A program made the translations under genes and the position numbers. The notes below the pieces were generated by a model. The model had not been told where the DNA came from and ran no database searches. It worked only from the letters and a program-made list of their open reading frames with translations. Shown here piece after piece: positions 12,766 to 25,410 of a stretch of DNA of 64,000 bases. Origin of the DNA: Blastomyces gilchristii SLH14081 (lineage: Eukaryota; Ascomycota; Eurotiomycetes; Onygenales; Ajellomycetaceae); NCBI RefSeq assembly GCF_000003855.2, contig NW_003101679.1, forward strand, positions 1,884,278 to 1,948,277, written 5' to 3'. Numbering within the stretch: position 1 is the stretch's first letter; every line of letters starts with the position of its first letter.

Positions 12766-13355
12766 TGAATAACGGCTGCCTAAGTTTCGCTGAACAGGCC
12801 ACCTTTTACTGCGACAGCATTATTAAGACAAGGTGACTGAGCTCTTTTGGGATCGAGCTTGTGATACTTGCTCCCTCTCGCAGCGTCGATATACCAAGCC
12901 GTCGATATTCAGTCGTATTTTCTTTCTTTGGTCATACAGAGTGACGGCGGAACTCCATTCTGAGTGGCACGAGAGGGGAAAATAGCTTCAACGAGGAGAA
13001 GAATAACTCTGTTGTCAATATCATTTCGCACGTGTAGGCTACTACCTCTGTTTTTAAACTTCGTCGAGCCCATTTATTACTTTGTTGCCCCCGCCTCGAG
13101 TCCGATTTTCTGTTGCAAAGCCTTTCTTTTTATTACTATTTTACTCGCGCCCTTGCGCGACAAACATCAACCCACCACTTCTTCCTTTGTAACATCCCTC
13201 TGCTTCATCCCTCTTCTTCATCCGCCTTGTATTTGATAATTTCTCTCAACGCCTTTTGCGTTTTGATATTTCAGTCCTGGGCATCAGTTCGCGTTTTGTT
13301 GTTCCCATTTTCCGCTCCCAAGACTTGCTTTGACAAGAAAAATTTCTTGGCAGTC

Positions 13356-15940
13356 ATGTCCTCCCGTGAAAACCAAGACTCTTCCGCCCCGATGGCCCAA
13401 CAACAACAGCAGCAGCAGCAGCAGCCACAACAACCACAGCCGTCCCCTCAACAGCAACCTCAACAACCACCACAGCGTCAGCAGCATCAGCAACAACAAC
13501 AACCCCCGCAGCAGCAGCAGCAAGGTCCGCCTCAGCAACAACAGCCGCCTCCAGGACAGGCTCAGCACTCGCCTGCCCAGGCCTCCCATCCCCCGCTAAA
13601 CTCGCCCTCGGCGGTGCAGCAAGCTGCTGCCGCCGCAGCGGCGGCTTCCGTTGTTACCCCAGTATCACTTTCACAGAATTTGAGTAGTGGCCCAACGCAA
13701 GGTGCTGCTGAGAACTTAGTATGCCAATGGCATGGTTGCCAAGACAGGCTTCCCACAGCTGAAGCCCTCTATGTGAGTGCTGTCTCTTGGTGTCTCGGCA
13801 CAGTAATCCACGTGATATCCAAGCAGGCCCCTTATATACTTGCTTGGATTATTCTGGCGCCAGCCTGCGCTTATGGATTTTGATAACATGACATTTGCTT
13901 GCCTTAGGTGTTGTGTTGTGGGTAAGAGAACCCTTCTACTATGCTAACGTATCGCATAAAACTTAGGAACACGTCTGTGAACGTCATGTTGGCCGCAAGA
14001 GTACCAATAACTTGAATCTAACCTGTGGATGGGCTAATTGCCGGACGACTACCGTCAAACGCGACCATATTACCTCGCACATTCGAGTTCATGTTCCCCT
14101 GAAACCTCACAAGTGTGATTTCTGCGGCAAGGCTTTCAAGCGTCCACAGGATTTGAAAAAACATGTAAAGACCCACGCGGACGATTCTGTCCTAGTAAGA
14201 TCCCCAGAACCCGGCCCTGGAGCAAGACCACCAAATGGAATGTTTGGTGTCGGTGTTGGCGCAGACGGAAAATGTAAGTTAGCTTCCTCCACCTTTTCAC
14301 CGTATTTAAATTTGCAACCGTATCTTTTGCTTTATCGTGCTAATATGACTTTGGCGACAGCCCATTATTTCGAGGGGTCATTAGGACCTGTCCCCGGACA
14401 AGCGTATCCGCACGGAGCTGCACAATATTATCCAAATCCCCACCCACAACACCCTTCCAATCAGTCGTATGGAAACGTTTACTATGCTGTTGGCAGCGAT
14501 GCGTCGCATCAGGCCTCCTATGAATCGAAGAAACGAGGATACGATGCTTTGAATGAGTTCTTCGGTGACTTGAAACGCCGTCAGTTCGACCCCAGCTCCT
14601 ACGCCGCGGTTGGGCAGCGGCTATTAAACTTGCATGGCCTGCCCCTTCCACTGGTTAACGGCGGTGCTGTTCCTGAGTACCAGCCGATGCCAGCCATGGT
14701 TAATGTCGGCGGCCATGGTGGCGGCTACCAGCCCGGCCCAATGCCAGCCCAGTCGTACCATTTGCCTCCAATGGGGAACCTTCGCACCAAGGCTGACTTG
14801 ATGAACATTGACCAGTTCCTGGAACAGATGCAGTCGACCGTTTACGAGAGTGATGATCACGTTGCCGCTGCTGGAGTCGCACAGCCAGGTGCCCATTACA
14901 TCCACGGCGGGATGAGCTACCGGAATACCGGCTCACCCCCATCTGCCACACATATCCCATCTAGCCACGCGACGGCTGCAACATCTGCTCCTATGATGAT
15001 ATCCTCGACTGCCACCCGTTCCTCACATAGTAGCACACCCGCTCTTACCCCTCCGTCCAGTGCCCAGTCCTATACTTCTGGCCGTTCTCCTATTTCCGTT
15101 TCCTCGACGCATCATACTGTTCCCCCTTCCCACCATCCTCAATCAAGCGCCGCGATGTATCCAACACTTCCAGCCACGACAGCCCAGGAAAACTCCACCA
15201 CGGCTTATCCAAGTATTTCAAGTGCAGCGCCGCCGTCGACTCTCAGCAGCGTATTTGAAAACGATGACCGTCGCCGATATACAGGTGGCATGCTCCAACG
15301 ATCCCAACCGCACTGTGTATCTGAGTCTTCCCAAATGTACCTCTCCCCATCTTCTAATACCGCACCTGCTAAATTTTCTACAAATGTCATCGACCCAGCA
15401 CTTCAACCAACAACGAAAACTGGGACACCGTCAGATCACGACTCTAGCTCCGAACGTGGTAGCCAAAAGCGCGAAAGCACGTCTAGCACGTCTCCGGACG
15501 CCGACGAAGCTTCCCGAACTGTAGCTGCCGCCGCTACGGTTGCAAACGCTACGACCGGCAGTGAAACGCAGGGCCACTCGGTAGAGCAGTGGGTAGCCAA
15601 CGTGCGTCTCCTAGAGAAACTACGGCTGTATATATATGAACGACTTAGTCGTGGTGAGTATGAGGATGATCCTACTGGTTCTAGTAATGTCACTACGAAT
15701 GAGATCGACAATATTAGGGACAGTCATGATGTTAGTGAGAGGATGGAAGGGATTGAGCTTGGAGGGAGGGCATCGTCTTCGCCATCTGCGTCTATCGACT
15801 CAGATAGGGATATGGGAAGACATAGGGCTGAACGGCGACAGGAGCGGCAACGGCAAGGGAGCACAGAGCCCAGTAGGGAGAAGGCGGAAAATGGGGGGAA
15901 TCTGTATCCGGTTCTGAAGGTGGACTTTGAGGAGTCTTGA
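13356..15940 (+). CDS. pacC: Alkaline-pH-responsive zinc-finger transcription factor PacC/Rim101
   Basis: PacC is made as an inactive full-length protein and is cleaved at alkaline pH to a short activator that binds GCCARG. Exons 13356-13772, 13967-14273 and 14361-15940 encode about 767 residues; both introns have GT..AG ends. The N-terminus has a glutamine/proline tract (about residues 15-70) and an alanine run. Three C2H2 fingers span about residues 123-210: the first begins CQWHGC and crosses intron 1 ([15 protein letters not shown]), the second is [19 protein letters not shown], the third [18 protein letters not shown] basic, conserved [18 protein letters not shown] segment follows near residue 300. 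Near residue 650 the conserved C-terminal [21 protein letters not shown] block is present, as expected for the region that keeps PacC closed. The gene sits 1 kb from the transposon mass but has normal composition. Confidence 0.96.
13398..13563 (+). repeat. CAA/CAG tract coding for polyglutamine-proline in PacC
   Basis: An almost pure CAR/CCN codon run encodes Q-rich sequence with P breaks directly N-terminal to the zinc fingers. Mixed CAA and CAG codons suggest an older tract rather than a fresh expansion. Confidence 0.9.
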
Positions 15941-16937
15941 TTTTCAAGAGTCTTAAATTAGTTGTTTTTCTTGTTTTCTTCCCAGATTTTCCTTCGTTGT
16001 TTTTCCTTACTTTATTCTTTTATAAATCGATTCCACCCTGTTCATTACGCTTCCTCTCTCTCTCACCCTTTCTTACATTATCCTTCTTTTCTATTATGAT
16101 GTTCAACGATTCCTTCGAGCGGGCTGTCTGGGGCGAGTTTCATGTCTTTTCACGATTTTTCTTTTTTTTTTCCCCTTTTATTTTTTTTATTTTATTTTTT
16201 TTATTTTTCCTTCCCATCTTTATTTATCTAACTATAGTTACTTCTTTCTTATTTTCATCAAATGTATACTCACCGAGTCACTCCAATTGCTTTAAGTTTT
16301 TCTCGACCTTGAATCTTCTCCTCAGCATGCTCCTATTAACTTTCTCTTTTTTCCTCTCCTCTCAATTCTGAACCACTACTCTTCACATTCACAGGCTCTT
16401 CACCTATTGATTTCGGTAGTTTGTTTTTCATCTCTTAATCTATTTGTTTTTGTTTTTTTATATGTTTTTTTAAAGCGACCCACTTTGTGTTTGTTTTCGG
16501 TTCGGGAACTTTTACGATTCTCGGCTCTCCCTTTCCAGTTTTATATTATATACATGTAACCCTCTTTATAGTTCGACGGGGAAGGTTGATCTGTTAGAAG
16601 ATCTTCGTTTTTAATAATGACGCGGAGATTAAGTCAGCGAAGTCTGCCAGGGCCTCTCCATTCAATAAGTTCGAAGTATACAAGTTACAATTTTGTTAGC
16701 TTTTTTTTTGTTTATTTTATTTTATTTTTGTTTTTGTGGGGGGGCTTTTTAAGGGGCTTTCTTGTTTGTTTGCGGAGCGAAGCGAAGCAATATGTTAGGT
16801 GCTCTCAAAACCTGATTAGAATAGAAGGTGCGATCTTGCAGGCCCATTCTGTGATATGATTGGTTGAAAAAATGCACACACCCCATGTGACCACCTGTAC
16901 GGAGTACTCCGTACTCCGTTAGAGGAAGCTGCAACTG
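15941..16937. other. pacC 3' flank, T-rich, ending at the transposon boundary
   Basis: T-rich sequence with several poly(T) runs (16160-16210, 16701-16735) fits a 3' UTR and terminator region. A perfect 14-bp palindrome (ACGGAGTACTCCGT) lies at 16899-16912, with a second TACTCCGT-like copy directly after it. No gene is seen. Confidence 0.5.
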
Positions 16938-16939
16938 TA

Positions 16940-16980
16940 ACGTGACTCACCACTCAACGAACTCATCCACCCAACGAACT
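16940..16980 (+). repeat. Left terminal inverted repeat of the pogo-type element
   Basis: 41 bp, matching the reverse complement of 49594-49634 at 38 positions; the three differences are transitions. The TA target duplication precedes it at 16938-16939. Confidence 0.9.
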
Positions 16981-17029
16981 GCTATTTTTTCCATGAATCT
17001 CTGCAACTCTTCAACTTCAATCACCCACC

Positions 17030-17520
17030 ATGCCACCCAATGAAGCGATTATGGAGCAAGCAATCACTCAATTGAATCAACAATTGATTCCTAAATATGC
17101 TGCAGTTGCAAAGGAATTCAGAATCAATTATGTTATCTTAATACAGTGATTCAAAGATCAACAGATCTTCAGAACAGAGACAATATCAACTTACTATCAG
17201 AATCTCACAAATACTGAAGAACAATGTCTTCTATTTCATATTAATCAGTTATTCAATCATAGCTTCTCTGTGACATCTCAAATACTGTGCAATTTTGTAT
17301 TTGAGATTATCAAGATATAAGTAGAAATCAACTGAGTGTCTTACTTTTATAAGTGATATAAAACAAAGATTAAGAGCATCTATCTTTATACTCTGAATCA
17401 AAAGAGAAAATCTCTCTATATATTATAGAAAAATCAACTTTTCTGAGTAAAATACTCTGTAACATGATCTCATATAATATCATATACATCTTATCAAATT
17501 TATTCATGAATATGTAGTAA
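17030..17520 (+). pseudogene. pogo/Fot1 transposase, N-terminal fragment
   Basis: The ATG at 17030 opens MPPNEAIMEQAITQLNQQLI, then PKYAAVAKEFRINYV, a typical helix-turn-helix start of fungal pogo-type transposases. A second DNA-binding segment of CENP-B type follows in the same frame (NTEEQCLLFHINQLF, then about YKTKIKSIYL). Stops at former Trp, Gln or Arg codons break it. The catalytic part with the first two acidic residues is not found here and was probably displaced or lost at the later insertions. Confidence 0.75.
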
Positions 17521-17771
17521 TATTTGTCTTCACTTTATATCTCTATCTTCATCTTATTACTCACTTTTATTATCTCTATTAATCTCTATCATCTCTATCA
17601 CTTCTATTACTTCTATTATCTCTATTACTTCTATTATCTCTATCATCTTTATTATCACTATCTCTATCACTTTATAGCTCTCTCTATTACTTTCACTTCA
17701 TATCTCTACTCTATTCTTATCTTATTACTTTCTTATCATCTCTATTATCTCTATTATCTCTACACTTCTTT
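17521..17771 (+). repeat. TATCTC/TATTAC microsatellite-like tract
   Basis: About 250 bp of imperfect TCTAT(C/T)A-type repeats, almost free of G. It lies between the transposase fragment and the first LINE-like sequence. Confidence 0.8.
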
Positions 17772-17775
17772 CACC

Positions 17776-17848
17776 AAATTCAATTGAGTTCAGACAAAGC
17801 AGGAGAAATGCCTCTGTTCTAGTATATATAAAAACACTTGAACAGTCA
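17776..17848 (+). mobile_element. Isolated fragment of LINE ORF1
   Basis: About 73 bp match 20428-20507 in the full LINE (both contain TTCAGACAAAGCAG and CTCTGTTCTAGTATATA), with only a few differences. It stops where the CpG-rich island begins. Confidence 0.75.
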
Positions 17849-18430
17849 AGAACCCGCCGATAGATCCATCGAAAAGCCCTCGATCATACGAGCATTCTGA
17901 CCCCATCGCCGACCGCATACCCTGTGTGGTGGTGGAGTTATCCAGCCAAATGTGAACCGGATGTTGTTCGAAACTCCTGTGTGGGATTATCCCCCGTTCT
18001 CCCCTACCACACCACAACCCCGGGCCAGAGTGCCATACAAATTGTAAGGTGAAGTGACCTAGCCATATGCACCAATCTTCTCGATTTTGGAAGATCCCCG
18101 ACCTGTAGTTGTGGAGATATCCGAGGAGCGACCTCCGCGAAAACCCTGTCCATCTTTGATGTTCCAAAACACCAACGCCAAGTCTCACCCTCGTACCGCC
18201 CTTCCCAATCTGGCCCATCCCCGGCAGAAAAATACAAAAAGATACCTCAGCGATAATATCAAGCACATAATCAACAGACTCTTCTGAAGTGCAACCTCCA
18301 TGGTCTGTCGCCAGTGTATCTAGACTTCAACACCAAGTCTCACCCTTGTACTACCCCTCTCAATCTGGCCCATCCCCGGCAGAATGATACAAAAAGATAC
18401 CTCAGCAACAGCATTCAATACATAATCAGT
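17849..18430. other. CpG-rich island inside the AT-rich block, with a 96-bp direct repeat
   Basis: This 0.58-kb stretch has ordinary base composition and many CpG sites, unlike everything around it. A 96-bp unit at 18178-18273 is repeated at 18333-18428; the second unit has lost CpG/CpC sites by transitions. Open frames on both strands show no domain I know. It may be a fragment of a host gene or of an unfamiliar element. Confidence 0.6.
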
Positions 18431-18829
18431 GAACAATGAGTCAACAGCACATCAACAACTATAAAATCAGTATATCTCAAGATCTGACTGAGCCTTTGAT
18501 CCCTGTACAGTGAGATATATTAAATCTAGTTTTAATATCTCAATATTCACTAGATTCTGCAAGGAATTGAGAACAGTAACACTAGATTTCTATTGAATTT
18601 GAGAATTAACTCTATATTAATATAATCATTGACAAAGTCTTCTATTTTGAGATATAAATAATCAGTTCCTCTACATCTCACTGATAATATTTATATTATT
18701 ATATAGAAACAGACTTATATTCTCTATAATATCAAGACTCTGAAGAGAGAAAGTCTTGATAAAGAGTATATAGTAGTACATATCTTAGCAGTTTCTATCT
18801 CATTCTTCTACAGCAGTTAATGCAAAAAA
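18431..18829. other. Unassigned AT-rich sequence
   Basis: No domain or repeat match could be seen. It may belong to the LINE 5' region or to the lost middle of the pogo element. Confidence 0.4.
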
Positions 18830-19486
18830 AAAAAGATCTTAGAAATAGTTTTTTACTTCTCTTGAAAAAGTAAGATGTTTTTCTCTGGGTTTTATACAAT
18901 ATTCTTTCAAAGAATTAAAAACAGAGTTATTTTCTGTCATAATTTCATATTCTTTTAAGTAAGAATTACTTTTTCAGTGACTGAAGAGCTTTTATTAATA
19001 CTTAATTCTTTTTTACACTCTTTATTAACTGATTTGAGTTGTACACTTGTTGTGTGAGAAGAATTGAATGATTTAGAATAAAATTGAATATTTTTAATCA
19101 ATTTCTCTGCAAAAAATTGATTTATTTTTTGTCATTTTTTCTCTCAAAAACTGTCATATTATCTGATTTATTATCAATTGATATCATACTTTTTTCTCAC
19201 TGTATCTCAAGAAAGAGATTGTAAAGATTTCATTGATTTATCTTAAAAATCAATTTTAGTTTATTAGATTCTCTTTAAAAATCTAATCTAGTTACTGAAC
19301 TAGTGTGAAAAAAAATCAGATATTTTATACATAAAAGTCTTTATTCTTCTTTTGAAACAGTCTGACTACTTCTCAATTGAAAACAGACTTAGAAATCTCT
19401 TAATTGAACAGTCTGACTACTTTTCAAGAGTCATAATATCTATCTCAATTGAAACAGTCTAATCAACTTTTCATTGAGTGAGAACA

Positions 19487-21085
19487 ATGAGTTTAAAAAT
19501 ACACTCAGTTGATGTGAAAAAAGATGCTTTCTCAAATGCTATTTCTGAGATTGAAATTCTGAAGAGAAGAAAAAAAGAAGAAATAGAGAAATAACAAGTT
19601 CTTGAAATACAAAAACTTGAAAAAGCAAGTAAGATTCTTGAAAAGCAGTGTCTAAGTGAGATGAATGAAGAAGTTCTGTTAATTCTTCATGCTCAGACTA
19701 GACAACTACAGGAGATGATCAAGTTCAAACTTGGAATTTCAAACACAGTTTAAAAAACATTGAAAATTCCTAGTACAATCACTGACTCTTCATTTTACTC
19801 TTCTTCTTTTTCTACTTCTTCTTCTTCTTTAAATCAGAAGAAAACATATGCTCAAGCAGCTGAATCTGCTGTCTCTAAATCTGCTATCTCAAAACCTGCT
19901 CAAAATTCTGAGAAAACTGAGAAGAATGCTGCTCATACTTCTATTCATAGAAAAGTGAAGAAAAAAATACAAAAAGAGGAAAACTTTCAAATCTTCAGAA
20001 ATAGAAGACTTATTCTCAAAGTCTCAAATCAGAATATCTTGCAAAGAAACAAGCTAAACTCAAATCTTATTTTCAGAATCAGAAATGAAATTAATCAGCA
20101 GTTCTTTTCTTAGTTAATAACTGATATTGAAGTTCAAAAATCAGTTATAGCTTCAATTGAGTCATTCTTCTGTGAAAACTTCATCATTCTGACTACAATG
20201 TCTGAATTCAGTGCAGAATTCCTTATTCAGAATGAGAATCTCTGAAAATCAGCAGTATAATCTTTATTAAACACAATAATTCTATCTGAGAGAGATGAAA
20301 AGTGAGACAAATTCATTCTTTATAATATTTCAGTTGAAATTTTTGACTGTGAAGAAGAAATACTACTTTTTAAAAATGAATTAGAAGAATACAACTCTAT
20401 TCAACTGAGAAAAGAGTCTGTATAACTAAATTCAATTAAGTTCAGACAAAGCAGAAGAAATGTCTCTGTTCTAGTATATACAAAGACATATGAACAGTCA
20501 AAGATCTCTGAAGTAAGAGTAACAGATTTGAAAATGAGAGTTCATGAATACAAAGACTCAAGAATAAATCTCAAAGCTCAAACACAGTGTTCAAACTGTC
20601 AAAGATATGAATACTTTATAATCTCTTATTTTAGAGACTCAAAAAATGCATTCTATGTCAGAGATCACAAAACTAGTGAGCATAAATATGAAATATGCTT
20701 AGAAAGAGATGAAATATATTAATATATTCTGCTTAAATGCTCTAATTGCAAAGAAAAATATGTATCTAGCTTAAAAGAATGTATATTTACTTCAAGAACT
20801 CAAAAGAACTGAAGAAAAGATAAAGCTCAAAGTAAATCTACAACTGAAGAGAATAGTCAAGTCAGTAAACTCACATCTATAAGCTTAAAAAGAAGAAACT
20901 CTTAACTATCTAAATCTTCAAACTTCAATTCTTCAGCTAAATATAAACAGAATTTGAACTCTTAAACTTTTATTAAGATTAGAGAATTGAGAAATGACTC
21001 TGATAATAAACTAGATATAATACAAGCAGTTGAGATTTCTACTTTTCAGAATAGTTATAATCTACTATCTGATAATAGTGATTAG
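19487..21085 (+). pseudogene. LINE ORF1 (nucleic-acid-binding protein with CCHC knuckles)
   Basis: The ATG at 19487 starts MSLKIHSVDVKKDAFSNAI. The middle has a Ser-rich part with KKTYAQAAESA, as in Tad-like ORF1 proteins, then a basic region (RRLILKVSNQN). Zinc-knuckle remains lie at about 20583-20705 (CSNCQRYEYF, with later Cys/His such as VRDHKTSEHKYEIC). Several in-frame stops replace Arg, Trp or Gln codons. Confidence 0.75.
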
Positions 21086-21129
21086 ATTCTACTCTACTCT
21101 CTTTTAGTATAAATATACAACAAAAACAA

Positions 21130-24100
21130 TAAAAAAAGTTTAAAAACTCTTTAAAAATCATATTTATTCAAAATAATATGAATAGAAACTCAAATTGTAT
21201 TTATTCTTGTCTTCAAATTGTATTTGAATAAAAAGTTGATTTTATACTGCTTCAGAAGCCGAATTTTGATACTGAGTAAAAATATGTTATTTCTTATTCA
21301 AGCTACTACTGCTTTCTATCTCAAAAGTCTGAGATAAAGTCAAGAGTAGTGATCTATGGAAGAAAAAGATAAAGATATCAATTTAATCTAAGATTTGATA
21401 TCATGTCTGACTCTGATATTCTGATGAGTGATATTATAGATAAAGAGAATGAGTTTAATACTATACAGCTTATAAATATCTATAATGAAAAGTCATTGAA
21501 GAAAAATAACAATATCTGAATAATTAATAGAGAATTTCTGAACATAACTTCATTAAGAAACTCTATAATTGTAGAAGATTTTAATGCACATTATCTCTGA
21601 TAAAATTCAGAATGTAAAAGAGCAGTAAGAGCTGACAATCTAATTGAATAAATCTTTAAGAATTCAATAGATTTAGTTAACAAGTCTGATCAATAAACAT
21701 TCTTTAGAAATAATATGAAACAGAAATCTATTATAGATCTAATCTTCATATCATAAAATCTAATGAAAAAAAGACTTGTAAACTGATTTATTGATTCAAA
21801 TGAGACATCAGAATCAGGTCATGAGATTATTCAATTTAATATTGAACTGAGTGAAGAATAAATGAGTGAAAATCCTCTTCTCTCTAATCAGTTTAACTTT
21901 GAAAAAGCTGATTGAAAGGCAGTTGAAGAAAGTATAAAACTGTTAAAATCTGAAAGACAGAGTGAGTTATATGAAAATCCTGGTCAAGATATCTCAAATG
22001 AAATACTTGAGAATAGAGTGAAGCTCATTCCATCTATTATTCTAATAAATGTTAAAGATAATATTTCAAAGAGAAAGTCTTCTGAGTATTCAAAATCTTG
22101 ATGAAATGAAAATATCACATCTAAAAGAAAATAATTAGCTATAACTAGAAGAGATTGAAAGAATAATGTAATATCTGATAAAGAGTTCAAAGCTGTCAGA
22201 AATGAATATTTTTCAGATATTAAAAGAGCTAAAACAGACTGCTGAAATAACTTTCTTAAAGAAGTATAAGAAAAGAAAGTTTTTAAAGCTTTTAACTATA
22301 CTAAAATAAGAAGTGTAGCAAAACTTTCAGTCATAGAATATAAGTTTCAGAATGAATTATATATAGCAAACTCTTTTAAGAAAAAATATCAAGCTTTTAT
22401 AAGAACTCTCTTTCAAAACTCATCAGATTCAGATTTAGAGAAAGAGAATATATCACTTCTCAACTATATTAATGAAAATGACTGAGAATGGCCTGATCTT
22501 ACACAAGATGAATTAGAGTCAGCTATCTTCTCAAGTTCAGTTAAAACTGCTGCAGGGCCTGATTTAATTAATCACTTGATTATTCAAAATACATACTTCT
22601 ACTTAAAAAATGAATATTTTGAGCTCTTTTTTAATCTCTTTAAAAATGAATATCATTCTGAAGGCTGGAGAGAAGTCACTAAAATGATTCTTGTAAAACC
22701 TAATAGAATAACTTCAATTTCTAAGTCATATAGAGTAATATCTCTATTGAACTGTCTAGAAAAGGTTTTAGAAAAGATAATAGCTACTAGACTATCTTTT
22801 ATAAGCTTTATTAGTAATTCTCTTTTATTCAGTGAATAAATGAAAGATAGAAAACAATGTTCTGTAATTAATACTGTTCTCTCAGTTATTTATAATATTC
22901 AAATAGCAAAGTATGAAGATCTGGTCTCAACTGCAGTTTTTATTGATATAAAAGAAGCATTTAATCATGTTTCAAAGTCAAAGTTAATTCAGACTTTGAA
23001 GATGTTAAAACTGTCACTTTCTCTAATAAAATGAGTTAACTGTTTTATATCTAAAAGAATCATACAACTTTTCTTTGATAAAATGAAATAAGACAAGACT
23101 GAGATAAAAATAGAAGTACTGTAAGAATCTTCAGTCTCACTCATTTTATTTGCAATATATACTGCATATCTATTCAAAAATAGAAATATAAGAATAGTGT
23201 AATCTTCAAGTTATATGAATGATATTGATCTAGTCTACAGCTTAAAAACTATCAAAGAGAATTTGAAAGTGATTGAAAAAGCTGTAAAGAAAATCTTTGT
23301 TAGAGCAGATATCAATCAAATTCAATTTAATATGAATAAAACTGAGTTAATTCATTTCTTTTCTAGATTCAATGAGAAAGAATTATCTCTAACTCTTTTA
23401 AATAGAGAGATTAAACTCAGTGTAAATGTCAAATAATTAGAAGTATGATTAAACTCTAAGTTGAATTTTAAATATTATATTTAACAAAGAACTGTCAAGA
23501 CAGAAAGACTATTGAATAACATAATCAGACTATTAAATACAGAGAGAGGTCTATTCTTCCAGGCTATGAAACAGTTATATATAGCCTGTATTATCTCAGT
23601 AGCTGATTATGAAGTTCAAGTTTAATGAAATAATCAGGAGAATTTCACTGAACTCTTTCAAAGTGTGTAAAACAGAGTATTGAGAAGAATTCTTAGAGCA
23701 TTTAAATCATCTTCTATTAAAGCAATGAAAATTGAAGCTTCAATTCTTTCTTCTGCTATTAGATTTGAAAAGGTCTGTATGAACTATGCTCTGAGAGTTA
23801 TAAAGATAAGCTTAAATCATATAATCAGAGAAAGAGTCTCTTCTTCATTTTCATTAATTAACTCTGAAAATGAACTGGATTGAAATAGATTTCTTGATTG
23901 AAATGAAAATAATTCTTCAAAGAAAATGTCTTCTCAACTGTACAGACTATACTCACTGATTAAAAATCAATTTTCTTCTTTAAATGTTGAAAAAGTTAAT
24001 TATAAGAAGATATCTCTCTGAAGAGAAAAGCTTGAATCTCTTATAGACTTACAAATAAGTGAACTATCTAAGAAGAAGAAATATAAACAGCATTTGAAGA

Positions 24101-25065
24101 GAATTTCTACAATTAATATAGAAGACTCTATTCTGATTTATTCAGATGACTTCAAAAATGAGAATTTGAATAGATTAGACACAGACATTGCTTATACTGA
24201 AAATAATATCAATTTTATCTCAGATTTCTAAAATTTAGACTGTGAATCTGAAGTCTTTGATGCTGAACTATTTATAATGGTGAAAGCTTTCAAACTCATT
24301 GAAATAAAATCTCATAAAAGAGGAAATAGTTTGAAAGAGACATAGATATTCTCTGATAGTTAAGCTGCTTTAAAAAGACTTAGAAATAGTCAGATTTATA
24401 ATGATCAAATGAATCTTGAACTGATCTTAAACTCTGTTTTGAAAATTCAAAAGAGAAGAATATTAAAGCTGATAATTTATCTACACTGAGTTTCTGCTCA
24501 TATGAATATTCATGACAATGAATTGGCTGATTCAGCTGTAAAAAAGAGTTCAGAATTAAGCAGATCTATTCAAAAAATTGTGTCCTGATCTTTTATAAAG
24601 AGAAAAATAAAAGAATCTTGTTTAGACAAGTGAAATGAAAGCTGGCAGAATCAAAAGAAGAGTATATATTATTCAAGATTTAAAACAAAACCCAAGTGAA
24701 AATCTTGTTTAATTAAATGTAAAAAGAAAATATTCTCATCTATAATACAGCTGAAACTAGAACATGGCTATTTCAAATCTTATATACAAAGATTTGATGA
24801 TAGATTTGATTCAATAGAATGCTCATTCTGCAATGTAAATGAGAATCCTGAGCATATTATAATACACTGTGCATTATACAATAGTCTCAGAGTCAGATTG
24901 AAAGAGAAGTATAATCTAAATCAATTAAATATAAGATTCTTATTCTCAACTGAGACAGAAATTAAATACTTAATAGACTTTCTATCAGAAACTCAAGCAG
25001 CTATAAGAAAATAGCTAAATTCAGAAATATCTGAATATGAAGAGAAGGAAATTAATCAGATATAG
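21130..25065 (+). pseudogene. LINE ORF2 (APE endonuclease, reverse transcriptase, RNase H)
   Basis: Endonuclease remains include VEDFNAHYL (about 21570) and IIDLIFIS (about 21733). The reverse transcriptase shows KMILVKPNR, SYRVISLLNCLEKVLEKI, STAVFIDIKEAFNHVS and a degraded YxDD box read as YMND at about 23214. RNase H follows with EVFDAELF and IFSDS-AALKRLRNS at 24250-24390, then AHMNIHDNELADSAVK. A C-terminal Cys/His motif CSFCNVNENPEHIIIHC lies at about 24820. This domain order fits the Tad1/I group. The frame ends at the stop 25063-25065. Confidence 0.85.
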
Positions 25066-25355
25066 TCTGTTAAAACAGCTATATACTATCTTTTAATAAT
25101 TTGTTTTGTTACAGTCTCTCTTTACTTTATCTTTTTCTTTCAATTCCTTTCTATCTATCTATTTAATGTGTCTATCTTTAAGACTGTGTTCTCTTTTCTT
25201 TTGTCATGATATTGTTAAATGGTTTCAAAGTATCAGAAGATGTTAAAATACTGTAATTTGTAAACAGTTTTTATATTCTGAGCTGGAATTTTCTGATTTT
25301 GCATATCTGAAATTGGTGAATGTATAATAGTTAACTTTACAGATATAGGAAAAAC

Positions 25356-25410
25356 CCTGAGAACTAAAAGTTCTCAGGTAGATGTCATAGTCTCAGACTG
25401 CATACATCTA
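25356..25410 (+). other. Double hairpin in the LINE 3' UTR
   Basis: Hairpin 1 (25356-25378) is a perfect 10-bp stem CCTGAGAACT/AGTTCTCAGG with loop AAA. Directly after it, hairpin 2 (25379-25410) has an outer 7-bp stem TAGATGT/ACATCTA, an unequal internal loop CAT/GCAT, a 4-bp inner stem AGTC/GACT and a 3-nt loop. Nine bases separate it from the (AAT)n tail. The block recurs on the minus strand at 27675-27729, 40443-40497, 62123-62177 and 62931-62985. Confidence 0.85.

Noticed and set aside
13284..13589. Leu-rich minus-strand ORF
   Set aside because: Antisense of the PacC glutamine tract.
15937..16371. A 144-codon hydrophobic ORF after pacC
   Set aside because: Low-complexity T-rich 3' UTR; no motif.
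17690..17710. Target-site duplication for LINE copy 1 (CACTTCATATCT against CACTACATATCT at 25444)
   Set aside because: Several mismatches and a low-complexity setting; not convincing.
17524..17787. An 87-codon Tyr/Ser/Leu-rich ORF
   Set aside because: It is a translation of the TATCTC-type microsatellite.
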